From contig KN880748.1 of NCBI GenBank assembly GCA_000934385.1, positions 1 to 24,865 of the forward strand: DNA of 24,865 bases, read 5' to 3'. Origin of the DNA: Cylindrobasidium torrendii FP15055 ss-10. Lineage: Eukaryota > Basidiomycota > Agaricomycetes > Agaricales > Physalacriaceae. Below are positions 1 to 9,315 of the stretch, one piece after another. Made by a program: the position numbers and the translations under genes. How positions within the stretch are numbered: position 1 is the first letter of the stretch; each line of letters begins with the position of its first letter. The notes below the pieces were generated by a model. It ran no database searches. It saw only the letters and a program-made list of their open reading frames with translations, and was not told where the DNA came from.

Positions 1-70
1 AAAACTGTAGTCGTTCGTGCTAGTCATGACCTGCGACGTGGTTACGAGTTGAACGTTGAGAGTTTCATGA

Positions 71-1746
71 ATGTTGTACAATGTGCGTTGCAGTCGTGTT
101 CAGCCGTTTTGTACTAGTAATTACAACGGTCCTTTGGCAGTGGAACCCAACGCTCATTCTGATTTTGACCGCCGTCTCTTCCTCCGGTCCACCATGAAGA
201 AGGATATGGAAAAGCTGCTTGATCTTGCTGAACACAACCATAAGTTGCCTTGGAATTCTCCTGACCGCATAGATGTGCGCGATGTATGATACCTTTTCAA
301 GCAGCAACTCCAGATACTGACGACTTTCAGGTTTTTCCCGGCGGAAAGGGAAAGAAATATCTATACGAGTACGTTCCGCTGAAAGGCCGTCGTGCACTGG
401 AAGAGCCTGTATATGACGACAACGGCAAGATCATCGGCGTCCGCTCGGGAGATGCACCACGCGATGCATTCTGGTCACACAGCACGCCGGACTACAACGG
501 AATGCGCTTCATAGGCGACTTACAGATGCTGAGCCTTCAGAACGAGTTTCATAGTGTTGGATTCTCGGATGAGCAGAGTACTTGGTACATGACCATTCTG
601 CGTCGAGCCAACAACCTTGGTTGGTTTGACCCTCTCGACGAAGAATACGAGTGGCCGTATCTCGTTGCAAAGGGATTCGTTAAGAAGGACGATTATGCAA
701 CAAAGAGGCGTTTGAAGGGCATAGGCGCCAATGGAAAGCCGCTCAAGACGACCAGAATCAGACAGGGGAAGTCTTTGCGAAAATTCAGCTATCTGGCTGA
801 GATGCTCGATCCCAATGTGGAGACACCAACAGCCCCCCGCAGAAATTACAGGGCTGGTTTGATCAAGAAACCGACGAAGCCGGCGACAGATACGAGTCGG
901 ACACCTCTCCGGAAGTCAGTCATTAAACCTGCTGCTTCAAGCTCTGTCGACAATCCATCCACGCCACGTACACCCAATGCGAAGAAAGCAGTCGATAACC
1001 CGAGCATCACTGTTCCCACCTCTCCACGCTCTGCCAGTGGAAGTACTCCCACACATGACAACACCACCACACCGTCTCGTCCAGCATTTGGAGCCAAGCG
1101 TCACGCAACGACGGCTTCTCTTGTCCCTCCTCCGCAGACCGCTTCATCTTCTAGCGTCGCACGCGTTCCCAAACGCGGTCGAGAGTCAGATGTGGTCGAC
1201 GTTCGGTCAGTGAAGAAGGGGAGGATTGTTGAGGAAGGCGCGCGTTCGCCCCCCGTTCCGGCACGCGCACCGTCCGCAGCGAAGAGAAGTGCATCTCGCT
1301 CCAAACCGTCTGCGCCAGCTGGTCCAGAAAATCTGCGCAAGAGTGTCCTCTCCAACAGTGCAGCCAGACCCACTCTGTCCAGCGTTCGAAAGACGGCAGC
1401 ACTACCGAGGCGTACAGCTACATCAAATGCGTCGGGCTCTTCTCAGTCAAAGATGTCGCAGCCCACTCCTGCAAGTGTTCCAGCCCAAGTTGTCAAGCCG
1501 ACTCTCAAGCCAGCTCCAGTGGCAGCGTCTGCGTCGCAGGCGCCGTCGCCCAAGGTCCAGCCGGACAAGACAGCCCCGCCATCCCTTCGCAAGCCGTCTC
1601 TGCCTGTGTCCACCAAGCCAAATAGCTCAGCACCGTCGACTTCGGGTGTCGCGTCGAGTTCAAAGATACCCAAGTTGTCGACGTCCAGGAGCACCAAGAT
1701 CATCGCGCTTATGAGACCGAAGCCCCAGCCCAAGCCCAAGAAGTAG
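71..1746 (+). CDS. Hypothetical protein with Ser/Pro/Lys-rich disordered C-terminus
   Basis: I do not recognise this protein. Exons 71..283 and 331..1746 join in phase 0 across a 47-nt intron with donor GTATGA, a CTGAC branch-like site and acceptor TTTCAG, giving about 542 aa. Residues ~18-240 look folded and rich in Trp, Tyr and charged residues (for example DAFWSHSTPDYNGMRFIGDL and EYEWPYLVAKGF). From ~residue 250 to the end the chain is low complexity, rich in Ser, Pro, Thr, Ala and Lys, with recurring LRKS/VRKT/LRKP motifs and a basic end (KPQPKPKK), as in disordered nuclear or chromatin-associated proteins; that location is only inference. The 5' end is uncertain. ATG 71 directly follows an in-frame TGA, and possible acceptors at 93, 103 and 117 leave room for a first exon outside the window. 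Confidence 0.72.
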
Positions 1747-2743
1747 ACAAGTCTCTTCGAGACCATCACCTGTCGCTGGTTCAATCATCATTCGCACATT
1801 CAAGGCCATCGTCCCCAAGTTTCCAAGCCGCCAATTTCTCGTTCACGTTCTCGTTCCAGCGCAGCGCGCTATTTATCATTGACTCGGAACCGGTTATTTA
1901 CTCATTTTTTTGTTGATTGCTTCGAAAGCAAACCAGACTTGCCTTTATTTCTTGAGTATCGCATACTCCTCGTTCTTTATATATTCATAGTTCCAACCTA
2001 CCGCCGTTTTCCATTTAGCTTGGCCTAGATGCATTGAGCTTGAGCGCTCCATACCTATTAGTACTGCAGTTTATTTATCGCTCTTCAAGTAGTAGTCAGT
2101 TCTGGCAATTTGACCTTTGTCGAGCGAAACTTGCGTGAGACCCAGAATTGCGGTTTGAGGGCTGGAGGATTTTCGTGTAAGCATTCGCGTGTGAACCAGA
2201 CCACAAGTAGCAAAAAGAACCACTTTCAGGTATGTACCATGTCCAAGAAAAATCAGGATAAACCGAATATGGCTAGTTCAGAGTCGACAACCACCAAGCA
2301 CTCGGAAACATCCAAAAACATTCTGAACCGGTTTTATTACACCAAATAGCATTTATAGTATCTTGTACGGACTGACCAACAGCAATACGGGTGCTCCTAA
2401 CTCAAATTTTTCGCTTCCCGGTCTGTTTCGCTTCTGGGTCCCCCCCTCTGTATGTATAGCAAGAAAGGTAACGCAGTAGCTTGGACGAGAGGTTGTAAGG
2501 GTGTGCGTATCGAGTCTACGACCGTCGCCTGCGACGGGTGGTTCACATAGGCTGAGGCAGCTGACTTTTGACTCTTGCGAGGTCCAATGACAAGTGCAAG
2601 ACAACTCACTAGAGAGAGTGGGTGTTCGGTGCGCATGGCAGCGTCTCACACAACCAACATCTTGCCAAAACACTACATGCATTAACAACAGTCGCGCAAG
2701 TAATATACTCTCCCTCGCATCCCTCTCAGGCCTCTCCGCTAGT
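1747..2743. other. Gene-free interval between convergent genes
   Basis: This kilobase lies between the 3' ends of the hypothetical gene (+) and SAM50 (-). It is locally AT-rich (about 1870-2100) and should hold both 3'UTRs. The open frames in it (for example 2110-2349 plus and 2353-2769 minus) show no protein-like composition or splice support, and I see no gene. Confidence 0.6.
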
Positions 2744-4568
2744 CTATAAAAACTCCAACCCCATCCCAACCTGTATTCCCCTGCGCATATTATCGCTCTG
2801 GCTTGCTACAAGCGGCACACCCAAGTTCAGCTCCACGCGCACGGGGTCGAAGCGGTAGATGAGGCCGACACCGGCGGAGATGCTCGGGCGAGCGATGGTT
2901 GTACCTACGTTCTGGAGCAAGGATTTTGCTGCGCAGAGCTGTAAGTACACGACGATAGCGGGAAAGAAACAAGCGCACATGCATCCATGGCATTCAACTG
3001 TCCCGCATTAACCCACATATGCAGGTTCATGGGCCATGATCTCAACTTCGGGATTTCGGAGATGAGACTGAAGCCTGCAGACCAGTAGAGGTCGCCGCCT
3101 AACGAGTCCACTGTAACCGTCGGGTAAGTGTGCTTCTACAAATGTAGAAGGATCATGCGGGCACTCACCACCATCCCGAGGCCCAAGCCCATTGAACTTG
3201 AACGCGCGCACAGAGGTTGGCCCACCTAGTTGGAATCTATCGGGGAACGGGACGGGTTTGCCCAAGCCCGACATCAGGCCTGACCGCAAGGCGAATGACC
3301 AAGACTGTAGTCTGGGTCAATGCCGAAATTGCAGAGTTACGGAGATACTAACGAGTCCTGGGAAGATATTGCGAGAGACCTGGCCCTCGGCTTCAGACTT
3401 GAGGAATCTTGTTCCTCCACCAATTCCTGCGAGCTCCGTGCGGGCTTTGAAGAGCATTCCGTGTGTGGCAGCGAAAGCAGCGTCCCGCGTATCGAATGTG
3501 TAGGTGTGCGAGATGGCGGATTTCGAGGTCACACCTGCAGCTTCGCGGATACTATGGACGCTATGAAAGCAAGCCAAGAGCTACAAGGGAAAAGACCGAC
3601 CTTATCGAAGCAGTTGGCACCAAGCTCCCTACATTCCTCAACGCCGCCTCATATGCGCATTCGTGCATTCCCTTGGTCAAAACACCATGCTATAAATCCA
3701 TTGGTTAGACGCGGTTAGCCACAGGAGATATAGCAGCTGACCTAGCTCACCCTCACAGTCGCCTTCATTCCACGGACGTCTTCAGACGAGCTGGCGAAGC
3801 TCGAATTGTCCTTTGCAAGGCCGTACAGTGCAAGCTCCGCGGTCGTCCACAGGTCCCGGGATACAGGTGCCGACAGCGACGCAGAGAATGACTTTTTCGT
3901 CGTTGTTCCCGCGGACATGGATCCCATCAGCGTCTCCGCACCGCCAAAGACGTTCCGCACACGTCCAGTGATATTCTGCAGGCATGCTCAGTGGATAGGG
4001 AAAGTTGGGATATAGCGGAAGCGTACGACGCCGCCTTCACTGTTTCCAAGCTCGGTAGCGGTCTTGAAGAATATGCGGCCCTTTTCGTGGGCGTGGACGA
4101 CGAGATCCATGTCATACTCGGATGCCAGTGGATCCCGAGCGCGTTCTAGCCGGACATCGAGCGTTTTGAAGTTGTCTGTACGGAGGAGGACGTCAGATAT
4201 TTCGCGTGTCTTGTGCAGGACGCCTTCGAGGTCATGTATGCCGTCTTTGGCCAGGATGGGGTTTATGAGGTAGCCGAGGAAAGAGTCCCGAGTGTTATGC
4301 GCCCCCTCCACGCGTACGGAATGCAAGTTGAGGTAGGTCGACCGGTTCGAGTTTATCTGTGCCAATGAGTAGAGATATAGAGGCATAGATAGTCACGTAC
4401 CACTTCGCCCAGGAGCTTTGCCTCGCTCTCGTATTCTCCGCGCATCCTTTTTGCTTGTCTCTCCGCTTGCCAAGCTAGCAACTTCTGAATCTCCTCGGGC
4501 TCGTTGTCGAGCGGATTTGCCGTGTTCTGCATTGGCGGGCTCAGCGCGGGCGTCTCGTCCCGTAACAT
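2744..4568 (-). CDS. SAM50: Sam50/Tob55, mitochondrial outer-membrane beta-barrel assembly protein
   Basis: Sam50 is the Omp85/BamA-family core of the SAM complex, which folds beta-barrel proteins into the mitochondrial outer membrane. Exons, complement: 4401..4568, 4027..4356, 3751..3975, 3601..3689, 3353..3560, 3169..3304, 2979..3110, 2744..2928. They total 1473 nt, 490 aa, a normal family length, and all joins keep frame; introns are 40-61 nt. Residues ~1-56 are an acidic/basic leader (LDNEPEEIQKLLAWQAERQA). Residues ~57-165 match the single POTRA domain (NLHSVRVEGAHNTRDSFLG). The rest is the 16-strand barrel with the diagnostic block RFQLGGPTSVRAFKFNGLGP and DSLGGDLYWS. The last strand ends QVGMGLEFL, a good beta-signal (polar-x-Gly-x-x-hydrophobic-x-hydrophobic). 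The loop-6 motif reads VRAF rather than the VRGF/IRGF usual in Omp85 proteins. The start is the first ATG of the open 5' exon. Divergent from the zinc-cluster gene at 4879. Confidence 0.93.
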
Positions 4569-4878
4569 GGCTCACGGTCGTTGTGGAACGGAAGGAAGCG
4601 CCGTTACTGAATGCACGATCGGCGGACGCATCAAGCGGATCAATAGCGTAGATTCTAACTTTCAAAATTCATCGACTCTGTGAGAGGCACCTTTGCCTGT
4701 CACAGATAGACACTGTTTGGTGATGAACTTCGCCTCCCAAATGCTTAGTACACTCCGATTCCCGCTAGGAATTAATACATCCCGACTTTAAATGCATCAT
4801 CAAACGAGGGTCGATCTTCATGCATTCGCGAGTGACTCTGAGCCTTACAAATCAGCGCCTTGCTTTCCTACAACCACC
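4569..4878. promoter_or_regulatory. Divergent promoter interval, SAM50 / Zn-cluster factor 1
   Basis: These 310 bp separate the start codons of SAM50 (-) and the first Zn(II)2Cys6 gene (+) and must hold both promoters and 5'UTRs. An AT-rich stretch (GACTTTAAATGCATCATC, ~4783-4800) lies about 80-95 bp before ATG 4879. No clear TATA box or repeated operator was found. Confidence 0.5.
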
Positions 4879-7804
4879 ATGTCAACACAGAGCTCAAAAG
4901 GCGGACGTTGGAAGCGTCTCCCACGAGCATGCGATGCATGTAAACGTCGGAAAGGTATTCTAAAAATCACCTCAAGATTGGGAATAACACGAATGAATCT
5001 GCCAACACAGTTCGATGTGCGTCCATAAGCATTATGCTGAAGGTGTTGATACTGAGGGACCGTCAGGTAATAGCGAAGAGATGCCAGGAAAGAAGTGCAC
5101 AAATTGTGATACTGCAGGATTAGAGTGTACGCATGTTGGGGCGTCAAATGTTTGTGTCTTCTCTTCCTTTGTTATGTACAGGCCGAACTTTTTCCTGCAG
5201 GCCCTGGGCTCTTCCAAAAGGTAAGGATATCCCCGAAACTATGGAATTCCGAAGGACATAATTGTCCCTCAAGTTATGTTATCAAACTTGAGAAACGCGT
5301 GAAGGATCTGGAAAATCTCTGTTTGCATGTACGCTCATGTTTGGAAGACCTTCTGTTCAGGTTGCTCATGCGAATTCAGCTACTCCCAGGAATGGACCTC
5401 GACGCAAAACTGAGGGAATTCGAGAGCGCGTCGATCTCGAGCGAACAGGCTCAGCCCGAGAACGCAGATGACCGGACGATAGCAACACTAAGCGAAGGAA
5501 TACATCGCCTGGCATTTTCTCCACAGGATAAACGGTTCTTTGGGAAACCTTGGTCAGTCTTTGAGCAGTATTTTGACCAAGCTAATGAATGGATTGCTAG
5601 TTTCTTCGCCGGAATTTTACCCACACTGGCACAGAAGAAGTTATACATTCAAAACACGCCATCAGCCAAGGCGTGGCACTACAGTCCTTTTATTCCACGG
5701 ACGGAGTCGTTATGGGATATCAAACCTGTACGCACGCCGTCTGTTTTCTATTCCACTTACATTCAGACCATCTTTACCCACAGTGGCCAAATGACGCCCT
5801 CACCATCTCCGCAGTCACATCTAAAGGCTTCCAGTTATACGATTTCCCTTCACCATCTCTCATGTCAGACCTCATCGAGCTATACTTCAAACACCACAAC
5901 GCTTATGTCCCCCTTCTTCATCGTCCATCCTTCGAGCGCACCCTCGCTGCACAGCTGCACGTATACCCCGGTGGTGACGCACTGAATACGACTGATAGCC
6001 CGTATTTCACCACTATCGACACCCCCGACTTCGCCGCCGTCGTCATGCTTGTATGCGCCTTGGGCGCGTCGTCTTCTACAGACCCGCGCGTGTATGTAGA
6101 TGGCAAGGGCTTCCCGGGATGGAAGTGGTTCGTCCAAGTTTCTGGATATACGAGGAATCTAGCAGAGTCGGCGTTGCCCACAGTGGAGGAGGTCCAGGTG
6201 CATGCTGTGCGTGACCCTCACTTGCCGCTTTCTCTCCAAGCTCCCCGATCCACTTTTGTGCTTGCTCTATTAGTACTCCGAGGGCTGACTGGAAGCGAGT
6301 TTAGCTAGCAAGCATGTTTCTTCTCTCTTGCGGAATGTGGCGTGGGGTGTATCTGCGAACGCAGATGGCGCTGAAATTAGTCCAAGACGTCGGTGCCCAT
6401 ATCCGCAGACATGGAGATCCTAGTGCACATACGGAATTATGGAAACGTGCGTTTTGGTGAGTGTGTATGCTATGTGGTGCGGACATGAGGAATAATAGGT
6501 GATGGATCAAAGGGTTCTATTCTATTTGGATGTGCAAGTATCAATGGCAGGAGGAACATCTCCCTCCATAACCTTCGAAGAGTGCGTTATACCCTTGACT
6601 TTCTAGCACCATATTTTCGAACGCCTCCCTTAGCTTCGACACTGACTATCCCATCGACTGTGACGACGAGTTTTGGGACCATCCAGACCCCCTTCAAAAC
6701 TTCAAGCAGCCCGAAAATAGAGCCTCGAAGCTGTCGTATTTCATCGCCATGGTCAAGCTCACTGTGATCAAATTGACCATACATCGCGCTTTGGTGAGTC
6801 GTTGGTCTTAACTAAGACGGGGTGTTGCTGACAGCATGGCAGTACACAGTTCGACGGCCTGCGGAGAATGCTTGCACCCATTTGGTTGCCAATATTCACG
6901 ACAAGATGCTCGAGCAGTGGTATACCAACGACGTACCTGTCCACCGTCCGTCCCTATCTTTGGCATTGTTCGATCAACGCTTAATTGCACTCCAGTTCAT
7001 GAAAAATCCGCTCCTTTAAACGACACATTCATCATCCAAAAAACCAGCCTCCACTTTGCGTTCCAGCACACTCGCCTTTTTGCACACCAGCTGTACCTTT
7101 TTGGCGCGCGCGAGTCTTCGAAGAGCAGGAAGGTATGCCAGGAGGCTATCGAGAGCGCACACTCCTGTGCACTGCAGCTCGACTACACCGCGGGACAGTG
7201 GCCTGCATCGCTGGTATTCCATCACTTCGTGAGCCGCGCCCTTCACTCTTAAGATGCCAGCGTGCTTATCAACACTTTCAGTCTCACGGTACGATGTTCG
7301 CCATCGCACAGGTATTCCTGATGTACGCAACGGGTAACGTGACGCGCGACGCCATGGACAGGGTCCAGAAACAACTGAGCTTCCTTCGACGCTATGCAAA
7401 TAAAGTCTCGAATACCGGAGCATCCGTGTATGTTTCCTCACTCTCAGTACCGGGTCATCCACTGACGTGACATGGTTTAGGGAGATCATTGAAAGCTTGT
7501 TCCTCTCACAAGCTGATTTGGACGCTGCGCGACTGAATAACCCAAACAACATCACGAGAAGGGAAACGCTCGAAGGTCTTCCATACATGTTCAGCGACCG
7601 GTTGATACTGGAGTCGAGTCTCCCTGTGTCACTGCATGCAAGCATACCCTCGTGGGATAATTTTGGGCTTGGGATGATGCCAGAGGAATTCAGCGGTGGT
7701 GGGACGGCATGGGAAGATGGCTTTTCGAATAGGTATGTGCAGTTTATCTTGCTGTGTTGTCTAGATGTTGAATGGTTTTGGGTAGATTGGGGTTCGACTT
7801 ATAA
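4879..7804 (+). CDS. Zn(II)2Cys6 transcription factor with fungal_trans domain (copy 1)
   Basis: A nuclear DNA-binding regulator. Exons: 4879..4954, 5011..5016, 5067..5149, 5201..5220, 5274..5328, 5380..5552, 5601..5727, 5784..6206, 6305..6456, 6513..6581, 6634..6793, 6843..6945, 6996..7228, 7282..7427, 7481..7732, 7786..7804; 2097 nt, 698 aa. The zinc cluster is C18-X2-C21-X6-C28-X9-C38-X2-C41-X6-C48, preceded by a basic patch (RWKRLPRA). A short coiled coil (KLEKRVKDLENL) follows. The fungal-specific transcription factor domain then runs through LIELYFKHHNAYVPLLHRPS, DPRVYVDGKGFPGWKW, MALKLVQDVGAH, ELWKRAFW and YPIDCDDEFWDHP. The intron before 6513 uses a weaker AAG acceptor, needed because the nearer TAG would bring in a stop. 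The last exon adds only LGFDL. The target genes are unknown. Tandem with the paralogue at 9316, which supports nearly every splice site. Confidence 0.88.
5011..5016 (+). other. 6-nt microexon inside the zinc cluster (copy 1)
   Basis: TTCGAT lies between introns 4955..5010 (56 nt) and 5017..5066 (50 nt). It completes Val26, supplies Arg27 and gives the first base of Cys28, the third zinc ligand. Skipping it keeps frame but deletes this cysteine. The paralogue has the same 6-nt exon at 9451..9456. Confidence 0.8.
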
Positions 7805-9315
7805 ACCTGGGAGTGAGATCGCTCAATAGTGTGTTTTTTCCTCAGTGAGAAAAAGCATGTATGATTAACGACAATGCATTACTTGTACCCGTATCAGCCG
7901 TCACGACTCACTTTCTGAAGCCCATTCCCGGACTAGTCATGGCTACAGTAGTATCGCCACCATGGTGGCAGGGGAACAAAGACTATCTCGAAGTAAGGCG
8001 TGACCCCAAACAAGCCAGAAAAATCAAAAATGAACTCAAACATGCACAGAAGTGACCTTGCCAATGAATATTTCAATGTCCTACTATTAGTAAACAACGA
8101 ATCAGATTGTTCCGCCGACACGCCCAAGGAGATCATGTATGCTAGATAAGCGTGGTCGATTTGCAATGCCGCTGTAGCTCGTATTACAGTCATAGGCACT
8201 GCGTACATCACTAAGTGTGTCTCTCCAATTTTTTAGACGGCTGACATGAATGCCGATCACAGTCATTGTCTAAGGAGAAAATTACGTAAACGCGAAGATC
8301 ATGCCGATCGCCAACTAGTCTCCGAGGCAAGCGCTTGAGAGTCGTATAGATGACAAGAGGCGGGCGGCGTGCGGGATTATTCCGATATCTTCTTGCCGCC
8401 CGAGATTTTCTTACCGACGCTCCCAGTGGGTTCGCTGTGGGTTTTCACTGTAATTGATACGGAAGGTTTCTCCGTTTCACCGTGAGACCGCTAAGATTCT
8501 GCACGGTGCTAAGAAGGTGGCAGGCGAGTTGCCTCTAAAGGAAAGTTACGCGAGGTACTATCGAGCAAGCATTGGCAGGATGTGCCAACGGATGGGTATT
8601 TCCGGTGTCGTGAAAGCACATTTTGTCGTTGTATTGGTCGGGAATTGGGGAACGGCGTCGTATAGATGACCCCACAAGCATGGGACGAGTGATATGAGGA
8701 GCAAGAAGACATACGCCTCAGATAGGAAGGTCGATTTGGAGCTTATGTGTACAGGAGAGTCTTGACCCACTGAGGGCGTGGACTTCCGCCCGCATTTGCA
8801 TTAAAGGCCATGCCAGTGACAATCTCCGTGTGTAATAATCTACTCTTGCCTACCATACAGTGGAAGACTCAGAAAATATTCGGGCTGTTCGTAGTGACTG
8901 CTTGGGACTTGACTTTGACTTTGTGTTTGTGATAGCTTTGCGAGCACGCTCGGCCAATAATCCTTATCGGGCCCTTTAGCCGGAGTTCGGCGCGCGTGAT
9001 CGGCGGGATCGACATGGGGATTGGCCATCAAAATTCAGATTGGCATCCCGAGTTGAAGACGGCGACCTGCCCAAAACGACCCTTTGCACTTGAATGACTG
9101 CAGAGCTGTGTTCAATCTACCACGCGGAATACAAAACATCCGCGGTGCTTCCCATCCAATGTAAGTCTGTCAGCAAGGGCGTACAAGTACGTAGCCCCAG
9201 GGTGCAGCCCCATTGGCGTTTTCAGAGGTCTAACACTTGCGGGAGGCTACAAATATCACCGCCGTCCGTGTTCTATATCTTAAGTGCTCACGTTTGCCTG
9301 TTTCTTAGAACCATC
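7805..9315. other. Long intergenic region upstream of Zn-cluster factor 2
   Basis: These 1.5 kb separate the tandem regulators and presumably hold the 3'UTR of the first and the promoter and 5'UTR of the second. Open frames here are short, many start without ATG, and none resembles a protein I know. The one ordered element I see is the GC-rich inverted repeat at 8361-8402. Confidence 0.55.
8361..8402. promoter_or_regulatory. Inverted repeat with CGG/CCG half-sites, candidate Zn-cluster operator
   Basis: CGGGCGGC (8361-8368) and GCCGCCCG (8395-8402) are perfect 8-bp inverted repeats 26 bp apart. Between them lies CGG-N7-CCG (8372-8384). Inverted CGG triplets are the classic target of dimeric Zn(II)2Cys6 proteins. 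The site is ~0.9 kb upstream of factor 2 and ~0.6 kb past factor 1, so cross- or autoregulation is possible but unproven. Confidence 0.35.

Noticed and set aside
2353..2769. 138-codon minus-strand frame overlapping the end of SAM50
   Set aside because: Irregular composition, no family resemblance, and it overlaps the Sam50 beta-signal exon in another frame.
5125..5985. Long plus-strand frame across several introns of zinc-cluster factor 1
   Set aside because: It reads through introns 5150-5200, 5221-5273 and others. The spliced model aligns exon by exon with the paralogue, and this frame does not.
8558..8770. Minus-strand frame with a signal-like hydrophobic run in the intergenic region
   Set aside because: It starts at GTG rather than ATG, is short, and has no splice or homology support.
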